NCBI RefSeq assembly: GCF_000340885.1
Contig: NC_020291.1
Coordinates: 1,115,001-1,179,000 of the forward strand
From: Clostridium saccharoperbutylacetonicum N1-4(HMT)
Lineage (GTDB): Bacteria; Bacillota; Clostridia; Clostridiales; Clostridiaceae
Length of the DNA stretch: 64,000 nt
Direction: 5' to 3'
Part shown: piece by piece, positions 24,647-33,063 of the stretch
Numbering within the stretch: the first letter of the stretch is position 1
How the letters are laid out: the number at the start of each line of letters is the position of its first letter
The notes under the pieces: generated by a model
Told to the model about the DNA's origin: nothing
Database searches by the model: none
The model's input: the letters and a program-made list of their open reading frames with translations, nothing else
Made by a program: the position numbers and the translations under genes

Positions 24647-26311
24647 ATGGCTATATATGATTTAACAGTAAGCTTAGATCTTAAGCAAAATTTAAATATC
24701 TATACGACTTGTAAGCAATTAGATTCTATAAATTTAATATGTAGTATTTATGACAATAGTGTTCAGGCAGATTTAACAAATTATAATGTTAGATTAAAAG
24801 CAATGAAAGCTGATTCGATTCCACTAATTCAAGAGTATACAGGTATTTCAATTCCTGCTGACAGTAATGTAGTAACTATAGCAGCTGATGAACAGCTAAC
24901 AACTACAGCAGGAGAAATACCTATAGAGCTGCAATTTATAGATAAAACTTCAGGCAAAAAGAAAGCAACTTTCAATTTAATATTAGAAGTTATGTCCAGC
25001 ACATTAGTAGTAGATAGAAGTATTAGCACAGCAACTTATACACTATTGGAAGAACTAGAAAATAAGCTAGACCAAACAAGTGATTTCTTTGAGAATATAA
25101 GCGAAGCTGTAGAAATTAATAACGAATTAAAAACTTCAATTGCAAGTGGATCTACATTAAAAACTGGACTTGATATGGATATTGTTAACGGAAATACATT
25201 AAAAACAGGATTAGAAAATTCAACTGCAGCAGCTAACACTGCTAAGAGTAACTTGGAGAATTCAATTTCAAATGCTAACACTGCAAAAAGTGCAGTTGAT
25301 GCAAGTAACACAAATGCACAAGTAACCAAATCAGCTTTAGAAGCAGATATTGCTCAAGCTCAGAGCAATTCATTCGCTGCAGAAATAACAAATGCAAGGG
25401 GAACTTATCAAACTTTAAAGGCTAGATTAGACGCTAATGATACATCATTGTCAGATAAGGCGAATCAAATAGCGCAATTAAGCAATCCGAACTTATTAAT
25501 TAATGGTGATTTTCAAGTTTGGCAAAGGGGTACAAGCTTTAATAGTTCAGGAGTTTATTATTCTACTGATAGATGGAGAATAGATGCAGGTGGTGGTACA
25601 AATTCAATTACGAAACAATATGATGATACTTTTAAAAATTTTATTAGAATTTCAACTAACCAATATGCAAATTTATGGTATCAAATGGAAGACGCTGATT
25701 TAAATAAAATTAAAGGAAAACAGATTACTCTTTCATTTTATGCAAGAAAACTAAGTGGGAATTTTGTAAACGCAGTTTATAGAGTTTCAAATGTATCTGA
25801 TGCTGTAAATAATAATGCTAATAATTTTACTACTGAATGGAAGAAGTTCACAATAGCAACAACAATTCCAATAGATGCAACTGCATTAAATTTAGGCTTA
25901 GTTAATTTTTATACAGGGCAAAATGGTAGTACAGTAGTTTACGATATAGCACAAGTTAAACTTGAACTAGGTTCTATAGCAACACCTTTTATTCCAAGAC
26001 TTTATGCGCAAGAACTAGCATTGTGTCAAAGATATTATCAAGCTGGAGGAGTGACACCACAAGGTAGTGCGGGAGTAAATTTTGGAGGATATGTAGTTAG
26101 CGGTATAGCTTATCATTCAAATATTAAATTTAAAGGAACTATGAGAACTACCCCAACTGTTGTTTTAACAAATTTATATAATTCTAACTTAAGTAATACA
26201 CCTACTTTGATTGAATCTTCTGAAGAAGGTTTTATCGAAGAAAGAATAGCAACTGCAACTGGACAAGGTCGAAGTATTTCTATTTTCACAGCAGATGCAG
26301 AAATATATTAG
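24647..26311 (+). CDS. Baseplate upper protein (BppU-like N-terminus) with carbohydrate-binding C-terminus
   Basis: 554 residues, ATG after AGAAAGGAGTAATTGG. Residues 1-145 fit the BppU N-terminal domain (YDLTVSLDLKQNLNIYTTCK, LTTTAGEIPIELQFIDKTSG). Residues about 150-270 are a coiled stalk with repeated SALKTGLE/NTAKSNLENS units. From about 280 (NPNLLINGDFQVWQRGTSF, YSTDRWRIDAG, ITLSFYARKLSG) is a jelly-roll carbohydrate-binding module. It probably binds host surface polysaccharide. Confidence 0.8.
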   Translation: MAIYDLTVSLDLKQNLNIYTTCKQLDSINLICSIYDNSVQADLTNYNVRLKAMKADSIPLIQEYTGISIPADSNVVTIAADEQLTTTAGEIPIELQFIDKTSGKKKATFNLILEVMSSTLVVDRSISTATYTLLEELENKLDQTSDFFENISEAVEINNELKTSIASGSTLKTGLDMDIVNGNTLKTGLENSTAAANTAKSNLENSISNANTAKSAVDASNTNAQVTKSALEADIAQAQSNSFAAEITNARGTYQTLKARLDANDTSLSDKANQIAQLSNPNLLINGDFQVWQRGTSFNSSGVYYSTDRWRIDAGGGTNSITKQYDDTFKNFIRISTNQYANLWYQMEDADLNKIKGKQITLSFYARKLSGNFVNAVYRVSNVSDAVNNNANNFTTEWKKFTIATTIPIDATALNLGLVNFYTGQNGSTVVYDIAQVKLELGSIATPFIPRLYAQELALCQRYYQAGGVTPQGSAGVNFGGYVVSGIAYHSNIKFKGTMRTTPTVVLTNLYNSNLSNTPTLIESSEEGFIEERIATATGQGRSISIFTADAEIY

Positions 26312-26322
26312 GAGGTTTTAAC

Positions 26323-26655
26323 ATGGAAGAAAACATAAAAGTTTATGTAAAAGTAGATAGTAATAATGTTATTACGCAAGTTGACAGTAGCATATTCTTA
26401 TTTAATGTAGAAGATTGGGTGAAGATAGATGAAGGGCAAGGAGATAAGTTTTCTCATGCTCAAGGAAATTACTTAGATAAACCTTTAGTGGACATGCAAG
26501 GAAAATATAATTATAAGCTTATGGATGGAAAGATTGTTGATTTAACAGATGAAGAAAAGGAAAAGTTATTTCCTACAGTTAAGCAAGAATTATCATTAGT
26601 AGATAGAATTGCTATGCTAGAAAATTTACAATTGCAACAAGGGGGCTTGGTTTAA
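26323..26655 (+). CDS. Small tail/baseplate-associated protein (110 aa)
   Basis: ATG after TTAGGAGGTTTTAAC. The 110-residue product (MEENIKVYVKVDSNNVITQV, then KYNYKLMDGKIVDLTDEEKE) resembles short proteins encoded after receptor-binding proteins in clostridial siphophages, in which the C-terminal Glu/Leu helix may trimerise. No enzyme motif. Confidence 0.6.
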   Translation: MEENIKVYVKVDSNNVITQVDSSIFLFNVEDWVKIDEGQGDKFSHAQGNYLDKPLVDMQGKYNYKLMDGKIVDLTDEEKEKLFPTVKQELSLVDRIAMLENLQLQQGGLV

Positions 26656-26656
26656 T

Positions 26657-26806
26657 ATGATTAATCAAATTTATGTTGAAATGTTAGTAAATAAAATACT
26701 AACTAAAGAAATTAATCCAAACACAGGAGATCTATTTAAGATAGAAGATATTAAAATTGCAGAATATAAAACTGCCGTAGAAGCTAAATTAAGTGCTACG
26801 CAATAG
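26657..26806 (+). CDS. Small phage protein in XkdX position (49 aa)
   Basis: ATG at 26657 one base after the previous TAA; 49 codons to TAG at 26804-26806 (MINQIYVEMLVNKILTKEIN, then KTAVEAKLSATQ). Size and position between tail-fibre genes and the lysis region are those of XkdX-like proteins, though the sequence itself is not a clear match. Translation is probably coupled to the gene before it. Confidence 0.55.
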   Translation: MINQIYVEMLVNKILTKEINPNTGDLFKIEDIKIAEYKTAVEAKLSATQ

Positions 26807-27138
26807 GAAAATAGGAAGTAACAAAAATATATAAAAACCTGAAGTCAATAACAGCACAATTAAGGTGCTTTTTTTGTTTGTTTTTATATATAGGATAATT
26901 ATAGAAAGATTAGAGGAAAATTATAGAAACTCTATAAGAAATAGATAATCAGGAGATTTATAATAATAATTAAGAGCTAAAGATAAAACATTCTTAATAA
27001 AGTATGTATTAAATACAAATGACAAATGAGATTAAATTTTTGATATTGCAATATTATAATTAAAAAATTAATGAATATGGTTAAAGAGCTAATTAGCTAC
27101 TAGATTTTTAACTGGATTATTTTAGGAGGTATAAATTA
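26807..27138. other. Gap with terminator and AT-rich leader before the Ig-domain gene
   Basis: After the terminator at 26853-26876 the rest is AT-rich non-coding. A perfect 12-base palindrome ATATTGCAATAT (27043-27054) abuts TATAAT at 27055-27060, which may be the -10 of a promoter for the gene at 27139. No matching -35 box was found. Confidence 0.45.
26853..26876 (+). terminator. Terminator after the tail genes
   Basis: AGCAC (26853-26857) pairs with GTGCT (26865-26869), followed by a run of seven T. It separates tail genes from the Ig-domain gene. Confidence 0.75.
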
Positions 27139-29028
27139 ATGGAAGATAACAATATAACAAAAAGCAATTTAAGTATTACAGCCACACCAGTTGAAGGACA
27201 AAACTATGTGCATCTTGATTGGACAAATCTTGGAGCAGGGTATAAGTATATGGTTTATTCAAAAGGACAAGAGGAAGCAGTTTATCAAAGTATTCCTTCA
27301 AAAACAAATATTAAAGTATTAAATATATATCCAGGTAAAGGTGATAATTTAAAAGGGTGGATGGAAAATCCTAATAGTGAAAATGACAATGGATATGGTA
27401 AGGGATTGATATCTGTTGATAAAGTAGATCTTAGTGCATTCAATTCAAATGCAACAGGAAATTTAAAAGATAGTAGTGGAAATTGGAAATATGATGTCAT
27501 TTATTTTGGAGGATATGATTCCAATAATAGTATAGATATATCTATAGAGGCAAAAGGTTTAGTTGAAACATATATAAAAGCTGGTTATGGTGTCTTATTT
27601 GGACATGATACACTATGCTTTACTAATTTTAAAAGTCTTGCAAGTTATGTAAATATTAATACTAATATCACTGGTTATTATGGGAATACAACAATAAATA
27701 CTGTAAAAGAAGGTCTTTTAACAAATTATCCATGGCCAATAGGTAGTACGGGAACTAAACTAACAATTCCATTAAGCCATAGCAATGTCCAATTTGCAAT
27801 GGGAGATATATGGATGAAATATACTTCAAATAGTGTATCTAATAATAGTGAAGTTACAAGTTTTGATAACAAGACAGGGTCTAATAACTTCTATCTAACA
27901 ACTTGGAATAACTGTGCTATGATTCAAACAGGACATTCAAATGGAGCAGCAACACCAGATGAACAAAAACTACTTGCAAATACGTTATTTTATCTAGCTC
28001 AACTAACAAGCGACACTTCTTGTGATGATCACAAAGGACAAGATTTAACAGCACCAGATAAAGTAATTATTAGTGGAGCATCAAATGATGATAAAAACTT
28101 AAATATAACTTATTCTAAGCCTAATGATAATGGAACAAAATATGATTATTACGTAAAAGCTACAAATGGAGATGTAGCTAATGATATAACTTCCAATACA
28201 GTTTCAGTTATAAATACTTCAGGAATTGCTGGATACTCATATGTTGTAGATAATGTAGAAAATACAGAACCAGGTAAGGATATTATTACTAAAGATTTAT
28301 CTATATCAGCACCATTATCAGGATTAGATTTATTTAAACCTATTTATGTTCATATTAGAGCTATAGATAATGCTGGAAATGCTTCAGAAACTACTCATTA
28401 TGAATATAAGTATATAACTAGTTTAAATTTAGATAAGTCATCATTGAATTTAAATACTGGAGATACACAAAGCTTAATAGCCACAACAACACCAGCAGGA
28501 ATGGAAGTAGCATGGACATCAAGTGATCCTTCCATAGCCACAGTAGATTCAAATGGAAATGTAACTGGAGTAAAAGAAGGACAAGCAACGATAACTGCTA
28601 AAACAGTACAAGGTAATTTAAGCGCAACATGCATAGTAACTGTAATAGAAAAATCGGTACAATTAGTGAATACTGCATATGCAAAAGGAGATAACACTAA
28701 TATTTCAAGTGGTGGGACTGAAATAATATTCAACGGGTTAGCAGAAACCACATTGAGTGTTGTAAAAATATCAGATGCAAAGACAGCATGTGTAGGTGAT
28801 ACATTTATGTATACTATAGTAGTTACTAATACAGGTTCAAAAACTGCCCAAAAAGTAGTGATTAAAGATAGTGCGCCTAAACATATTAAGTTTATAACTA
28901 GTGGAATAATAACTACTCAAGGTGAAGTAGATCCAAGTTCAACTTGGTCAAATATTGTAGTTAATGTTGGAGATATTTTACCTTCAGGTACAGTTAAAAT
29001 TACAATACCAGTAACTGTAATTATTTAA
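27139..29028 (+). CDS. Large virion or surface protein with DUF5057-like, BIG_2 and DUF11-like domains
   Basis: 629 residues, ATG after TAGGAGGTATAAATT. Residues about 10-55 resemble a fibronectin-like start; 55-300 (KVLNIYPGKGDNLKGWMENP, YDVIYFGGYDSNN, GVLFGHDTLCF) resemble DUF5057-type domains; 440-520 is a bacterial Ig-like BIG_2 domain (WTSSDPSIATVDSNGNVTGV); 545-629 is a DUF11-like repeat (VGDTFMYTIVVTNTGSKTAQ). There is no signal peptide, transmembrane helix or sortase motif, so it should be carried on the virion or released at lysis. Between tail and holin genes, host binding is the likely role. Confidence 0.65.
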   Translation: MEDNNITKSNLSITATPVEGQNYVHLDWTNLGAGYKYMVYSKGQEEAVYQSIPSKTNIKVLNIYPGKGDNLKGWMENPNSENDNGYGKGLISVDKVDLSAFNSNATGNLKDSSGNWKYDVIYFGGYDSNNSIDISIEAKGLVETYIKAGYGVLFGHDTLCFTNFKSLASYVNINTNITGYYGNTTINTVKEGLLTNYPWPIGSTGTKLTIPLSHSNVQFAMGDIWMKYTSNSVSNNSEVTSFDNKTGSNNFYLTTWNNCAMIQTGHSNGAATPDEQKLLANTLFYLAQLTSDTSCDDHKGQDLTAPDKVIISGASNDDKNLNITYSKPNDNGTKYDYYVKATNGDVANDITSNTVSVINTSGIAGYSYVVDNVENTEPGKDIITKDLSISAPLSGLDLFKPIYVHIRAIDNAGNASETTHYEYKYITSLNLDKSSLNLNTGDTQSLIATTTPAGMEVAWTSSDPSIATVDSNGNVTGVKEGQATITAKTVQGNLSATCIVTVIEKSVQLVNTAYAKGDNTNISSGGTEIIFNGLAETTLSVVKISDAKTACVGDTFMYTIVVTNTGSKTAQKVVIKDSAPKHIKFITSGIITTQGEVDPSSTWSNIVVNVGDILPSGTVKITIPVTVII

Positions 29029-29107
29029 TACAGGTCTTTTTAGACACTTGCAGAAATGTAAGTGTCTATTATTCTTTACAAAAAATTTGAAAAAAGGTAG
29101 GTATTAT

Positions 29108-29311
29108 ATGGATGAAATGATTAGAGCTGCATTAAGTCAAGGATTAGGGTATGGAATGTTTGCATGTTTATTAGTATATGTACTTAGGACAACAGGAATA
29201 AGAGAAGCAAATTATCAAAATTTATTGGATAAAATGACAGATAAATTCAATATTGTTGAGGATATCAAGGAAGATGTAAAAGAAATTAAAAGAGAGATAG
29301 AAAGGAAGTAA
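29108..29311 (+). CDS. Holin of the BhlA/UviB family
   Basis: 67 residues from ATG 29108, preceded by AAAGGTAGGTATTAT; the frame opens earlier (29048) but lacks a site there. MDEMIRAALSQGLGYGMFAC, LLVYVLRTTGIREANYQNLL followed by a charged coiled tail (NIVEDIKEDVKEIKREIERK) is the BhlA/UviB pattern: one N-terminal membrane helix and charged C-terminus. It permeabilises the membrane at lysis. Confidence 0.85.
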   Translation: MDEMIRAALSQGLGYGMFACLLVYVLRTTGIREANYQNLLDKMTDKFNIVEDIKEDVKEIKREIERK

Positions 29312-29318
29312 TGTAAAA

Positions 29319-29729
29319 ATGATAAAAATGATTTTAAAATTATTAGTTGAAGTATTAGGTAAAAAATTAATAAAAGCTGGCTTAGAAGAAGAGTTATTAA
29401 GAAATCAGAAGTATATTACTGCAGCTAAAATGATATGGAATGTTGTTGAGGAAAACTTTAGGATTACTGAAACTATTGAAGAGAAGATTTTAAGTAAAGC
29501 TGATGCATTTGATCAAAAACTACTTGCTAAATTTCCAGAGTTAACTCAAAATGATGTCACAGAATTAAGACAAGCAGTTGCAGGAGAGATAAATGAAGGT
29601 AAAGAGGTAGTATTAAATCAAGTAGATGCACTTAAACAACTGCAGGACAATAATACTAAATTAGCAGCTGAAAATGAAAGTTTAAAAGATCAATTAAGCA
29701 AGGTTCAGGCACTAGTTGCAGCAAATTAA
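29319..29729 (+). CDS. Lysis-cassette protein, possibly LLH-type holin-related
   Basis: 136 residues, eight bases after the holin. N-terminal MIKMILKLLVEVLGKKLIKAG is amphipathic and only weakly hydrophobic; the rest is helical (FRITETIEEKILSKADAFDQ, QAVAGEINEGKEVV) with a C-terminal coiled coil. Similar proteins accompany holins in clostridial phages and are sometimes called LLH-family holins. With no clear membrane span, an accessory role in lysis is an inference. Confidence 0.5.
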   Translation: MIKMILKLLVEVLGKKLIKAGLEEELLRNQKYITAAKMIWNVVEENFRITETIEEKILSKADAFDQKLLAKFPELTQNDVTELRQAVAGEINEGKEVVLNQVDALKQLQDNNTKLAAENESLKDQLSKVQALVAAN

Positions 29730-29760
29730 TAAAAAAAACAAAATAAATACCAGGAATATT

Positions 29761-29820
29761 AAGTGATAAAAATAGGATGAAAAGTTAGAAATAAAGCCAT
29801 TCTTATTTTTATCACTTTTA
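29761..29820 (+). terminator. Long stem-loop between holin genes and amidase
   Basis: AAGTGATAAAAATAGGATG (29761-29779) pairs, with one bulge, with CATTCTTATTTTTATCACTT (29798-29817). A short T-run follows. It may attenuate read-through from the holin genes into the amidase gene. Confidence 0.6.
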
Positions 29821-29844
29821 AATTTTAAGAAAGAAGTGATGGAA

Positions 29845-30618
29845 ATGATAATTGGATTAAGAGCAGGACATAGCGATAATTGCACAGGAGCTATAGGAAT
29901 TGTTGATGAGCATATGCAAATGAAAAAGTATTATGAAGCAGTTAAAGCAGTATTCGAGAAATATGGACATACAGTAATAGATTGTAATTCAAATGCAGGT
30001 ACTCAAAATGGAGAATTAAGTGAAGGTGCTGAGAAATGTAATTCAGCTAATTGTGATTTATTTATTTCATTACATATGAATTGCTATAATGGATCAGCAC
30101 ATGGAACAGAAGTATTAGTTTCAAGTGATGCAAGTACAGCATATCCATATGCGCAAAGATTAGTCAATAATTTTGCTGAATTAGGTTTTTATAATCGTGG
30201 AGTCAAATTTGAAAAGCTTTATGAAATGAATCATATCAGATGTGGAAATTTGATTTCTGAGATTTGCTTTTGTGATTCGAAGGATGATATAGATATTTAT
30301 AATAAATATTCCTGGGATGATCTTGCACATGTTTTGTGTAATGCAATAGATTCTGAAATTCCAAAATATTTTGATGAAAAAATTAATGCATCAACTAAAA
30401 AAGGATATATAGTTACAACTTATTTACCAAATGGTAATAATGGAGATGGAAGCTTTCAAGGGGTGGATCTTAATTATGTATTAAATTATTTTCAGGGCAT
30501 AAAGTGTTATGCCAGAGGAAATGAAAAAGGAGTTTGGATAGAGAGCCAATATTTAGATATGGATAAATGCTTAGAATTAAAAGAAACACTAGGAAGTTGG
30601 TTTTATGCTATAAACTAG
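29845..30618 (+). CDS. Endolysin: N-acetylmuramoyl-L-alanine amidase (Amidase_3)
   Basis: About 257 residues; candidate starts are GTG 29836, ATG 29839 and ATG 29845, and the last gives MIIGLRAGHSDNCTGAIG, the usual start of this family (AAGAAAGAAGTG is the site). Zinc ligands: His in RAGHSD, Glu in VDEHMQ, His in SLHMN; catalytic Glu in ISEICFCD. Residues after about 180 (KKGYIVTTYLPNG, WIESQYLDMDKCLELKETLG) form the C-terminal wall-binding domain of clostridial phage endolysins such as CD27L-type enzymes. It cleaves peptidoglycan when the holin opens the membrane. Confidence 0.9.
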   Translation: MIIGLRAGHSDNCTGAIGIVDEHMQMKKYYEAVKAVFEKYGHTVIDCNSNAGTQNGELSEGAEKCNSANCDLFISLHMNCYNGSAHGTEVLVSSDASTAYPYAQRLVNNFAELGFYNRGVKFEKLYEMNHIRCGNLISEICFCDSKDDIDIYNKYSWDDLAHVLCNAIDSEIPKYFDEKINASTKKGYIVTTYLPNGNNGDGSFQGVDLNYVLNYFQGIKCYARGNEKGVWIESQYLDMDKCLELKETLGSWFYAIN

Positions 30619-30657
30619 CTAGAACTATTACTATATTTATTATAAATACTTAAAAAG

Positions 30658-30704
30658 AAAAGCAATTGTGTGGATTAGTTGAATTCTAATAACAATTGCT
30701 TTTT
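30658..30704. terminator. Bidirectional terminator at the right end of the phage late region
   Basis: AAAAGCAATTGT (30658-30669) pairs with ACAATTGCTTTT (30692-30703), with an inner ATTAG/CTAAT stem. A-run on one side and T-run on the other let it serve both the amidase and the convergent rubrerythrin-like gene that ends at 30712. Confidence 0.82.
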
Positions 30705-30711
30705 AACGGCT

Positions 30712-31113
30712 TTATAAATATTTTTCAACTAATTCTTTTAGAAGTGTGCCATGTCCATATTCATCTTCAGCAGCAGCTTTTACAGCTTGGGCAGCTTCCT
30801 CAAAACCTAATTTATGTATTTCATTAGATAATTCCTTTATTTGTTCGCTGGCAGAAATTTCACCATTAGCCATTGAACTTAATGTTTCTGATAAATTTTC
30901 ATTTGTGTGACCATTTAATGCAGCGTACAGACCTCCATGTCGTGCTTCATCAGCAGCAATTTTCATTAATGACTCTGATAATTCCAATAATCCTTTTTCT
31001 TTAGCAACTATAGCAAAAGCATGATAAGCAGCTGCAGCCATTGCTTCACCTTTCCACATTTCATCAATTTTTTTTTCTAAATCAGTACCCTTAGTCAATC
31101 CAATTAAACTCAT
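30712..31113 (-). CDS. Rubrerythrin-like ferritin-fold protein without rubredoxin domain
   Basis: 133 residues; ATG on the minus strand with TAGGAGGTTGACTT upstream. Diiron four-helix ligands are visible: GEAMAAAAYHAF, ADEARHGGLY and AEDEYGHGT (E-x-x-H style motifs). Its length covers only the helical domain, not the C-terminal rubredoxin zinc/iron knuckle of classical rubrerythrin. In anaerobes such proteins reduce peroxide or scavenge oxygen. It is convergent to the phage amidase gene; it may be chromosomal or the last cargo gene of the element. Confidence 0.82.
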   Translation of the reverse strand: MSLIGLTKGTDLEKKIDEMWKGEAMAAAAYHAFAIVAKEKGLLELSESLMKIAADEARHGGLYAALNGHTNENLSETLSSMANGEISASEQIKELSNEIHKLGFEEAAQAVKAAAEDEYGHGTLLKELVEKYL

Positions 31114-31187
31114 AAGTCAACCTCCTAATAATATTCGATAAGTGATAATGTAAAATCAAATTTGATTAAATTTAATTTGATACAATT

Positions 31188-31216
31188 AAAGTAACATATT
31201 AAAATAAAAATGTCAA
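31188..31216 (-). promoter_or_regulatory. Promoter of the rubrerythrin-like gene
   Basis: On the minus strand TTGACA (31211-31216), 17-base spacer and TACTTT (31188-31193), about 75 bases upstream of the ATG. The -35 is perfect, the -10 four of six. Confidence 0.5.
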
Positions 31217-31320
31217 CATATTATAAAGTACTCTTTTATAACAAATCACATACAGAAATGATGATAAGTTTGTCAAAATTGTTTTTAATTTTACAATATA
31301 GTTTTTTTTATTGCAATTTA

Positions 31321-31348
31321 TTGACAAAAAACTTAAATAATATAAAAT
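31321..31348 (+). promoter_or_regulatory. Promoter of the lipoprotein gene
   Basis: TTGACA at 31321-31326, 16-base spacer, TAAAAT at 31343-31348, ahead of AAAGGAGG at 31364-31371 and the ATG at 31379. Confidence 0.6.
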
Positions 31349-31378
31349 TAGTATATAAACTTTAAAGGAGGATAAATA

Positions 31379-32071
31379 ATGCTAAAAATGATTAAAAGTA
31401 AGAACAATGGAAATTATTCCATGAAAAGTAAAAAAACCATTGCGAATATATGGTTTATTACAATTATTGTTTTAACTATGATGAGTATGGCTCTATTATC
31501 AGGATGCAGTGATGATAAGAAATCAGATAATTCTAAAGAAACTGCAAATACATCAAGTGAAAGTGCTGATACAAATGTTAAACAAGATGATAAAAAAGAA
31601 GAGCCTAAGAAAGAAGAAACTAAAAAAGAAGATACTAAAATAACATATGAAAATTTCATGAATATAAAAATGGGACAATCGTATGATGAGGTAAAAGCCT
31701 TGCTTGGAGATGGTAAAGAATCATCATCAAGTGATGATGGTGGAATAAGAACAATAATGTATCAATGGCAAGGTTCTGGAATAGGAAATATAAGTATAAC
31801 ATTTCAAAATGGTGCTGCGACAATAAAGGCTCAAGCATTTTTAAAAGATTATGATGCTAAAATAACAATGGATAAATATAATCAAATACAAAATGGTATG
31901 ACTTACGAGCAAGTTAAAGGAATTTTGGGGGATGGAGAATTATCTACAGAAACTAAAATAATGGATTCAGATGCTAAATTATATTCATATATTAATAAAG
32001 ATGGTTCAATTGCTACATTTAACTTTAGTGATGATAAGTTAGATACAAAATCACAATATGAGTTAAAATAA
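31379..32071 (+). CDS. Lipoprotein with two SmpA/BLIP-like repeats (DUF3862 type)
   Basis: 230 residues. A basic N-terminus, a membrane segment (NIWFITIIVLTMMSMA) and lipobox LLSGC predict attachment of Cys to lipid outside the membrane. Residues about 50-85 are a Lys/Glu/Asp linker. Two similar units follow, FMNIKMGQSYDEVKALLGDG and YNQIQNGMTYEQVKGILGDG, the mark of DUF3862/beta-lactamase-inhibitor-like (SmpA-type) modules. Function unknown; such proteins often bind other envelope proteins. It has its own promoter and terminator. Confidence 0.8.
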   Translation: MLKMIKSKNNGNYSMKSKKTIANIWFITIIVLTMMSMALLSGCSDDKKSDNSKETANTSSESADTNVKQDDKKEEPKKEETKKEDTKITYENFMNIKMGQSYDEVKALLGDGKESSSSDDGGIRTIMYQWQGSGIGNISITFQNGAATIKAQAFLKDYDAKITMDKYNQIQNGMTYEQVKGILGDGELSTETKIMDSDAKLYSYINKDGSIATFNFSDDKLDTKSQYELK

Positions 32072-32147
32072 ATTAAAAGATTATCAGAATATAAGAAATA
32101 TTAAATTTAGTGCTAAACATGTAATAAAACCAAGATAAATAAAATGA

Positions 32148-32195
32148 ACCCTATAGGATGGACAACATAAAAAATCTATCTTATAGGGTATTTTT
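32148..32195 (+). terminator. Terminator of the lipoprotein gene
   Basis: ACCCTATAGGAT (32148-32159) pairs with ATCTTATAGGGT (32178-32189) with one G-T pair, followed by ATTTTT. Confidence 0.8.
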
Positions 32196-32217
32196 ATATA
32201 AATTATATAACAAGGAT

Positions 32218-32253
32218 AATAGTTAATGTTCCGGATTCATTAACTATTTTTTT
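32218..32253. terminator. Second terminator, shared with the truncated HTH gene
   Basis: AATAGTTAATG (32218-32228) pairs with CATTAACTATT (32238-32248), then TTTTT. On the minus strand it lies just after the stop of the HTH gene that ends at 32262, with AAAAAA on the other side, so it can act both ways. Confidence 0.7.
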
Positions 32254-32261
32254 GATAAAAA

Positions 32262-32564
32262 TTAGCAATGAACAGCTAAGTTTTCAAAGTAATCCTCATG
32301 AAAATATTTTGTATCGAGTCTAAAAAAATCAGCCAATATAATAGAGTTTTTTCTAGAAGGAAACAACTCGCCACGCTCATATTTAGAAATACTTGATTTA
32401 TTAATACCAGTAAGAAGTGATAATTCTTTTTGAGTTAAATTATTTAACTTCCTAAACCTAATCAAATTTTCAGCAATTGAATTCGTTGGCAGCTCGTTAA
32501 ATTCATCTTTTAAATCAACTCTTAAAATGCACTTATCTAAAATCGCTTTTTCATGTACCGAGCA
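32262..32564 (-). pseudogene. XRE-family HTH regulator, 5'-truncated
   Basis: The annotatable piece from TTG 32465 gives 67 residues with a helix-turn-helix (LTQKELSLLTGINKSSISKY, then ERGELFPSRKNSIILADFFR). That TTG has no ribosome binding site. The same frame stays open upstream to the junction near 32565 and encodes plausible protein (CSVHEKAILDKCILRVDLKD, then EFNELPTNSIAENL) that contains no ATG, GTG or other TTG. So the gene has lost its start where it meets the ABC transporter remnant. It could still be made only from a cryptic start. Confidence 0.65.
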
Positions 32565-33029
32565 TTTAAGGGAGGTACTGGCGACTATGTAGCACTTTTT
32601 GAACCAACAGCTTCTGCTCTTGTAAAGGAAGGCACAGGAGCAATACTAGCATCAGTTGGTGAAGAATCTGGGGAGATTCCTTACACTTGTTTCTTTTCTA
32701 CAAAATCTTATATGACAAAAAATCCAAAGGTAATTGAAGGTTTTACAAAGGCTATTTATAAAGGTCAAGAGTGGTTCTTTGCTCATAGCACAGAAGAAGT
32801 AGCTGACGGTATAATTAAATATTTTCCAGGAACTGATAAAGCTACTATTATGACTGTCATTGATAATTACAAGAAGATAGATGCTATAGCACATACACCA
32901 CAAATCAAAGAAGAAAATTTAAATAGACTTATGGATATAATATCGGATTATGATAAGAGTTTACTTCCTGCCAGACCAGAATTCTCCAAGATAGTTGATA
33001 ACTCTTATGCTGAAAAAGCAGTTAAATAG
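32565..33029 (+). pseudogene. ABC transporter solute-binding protein (NMT1/SsuA-like), C-terminal remnant
   Basis: The frame from about 32565 (FKGGTGDYVALFEPTASALV, GEIPYTCFFSTKSYMTKNPK, KAIYKGQEWFFAHSTEEVAD) is the C-terminal half, about 155 residues, of an NMT1/SsuA-type binding protein, normally about 320-340 residues with a lipobox. The nearest in-frame ATG (32553) belongs to the antisense HTH coding sequence, so there is no signal peptide and no proper start. Next come the ATPase and permease of the same system. Without the N-terminal lobe it cannot bind ligand, so the transporter is probably inactive. Confidence 0.8.
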
Positions 33030-33063
33030 AAATCACATAAAGACTAAAAGGTGGTGATTTTAT

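Noticed and set aside
29048..29107. N-terminal extension of the holin
   Set aside because: It would add MQKCKCLLFFTKNLKKGRYY without a ribosome site, and the known family start is MDEMI.
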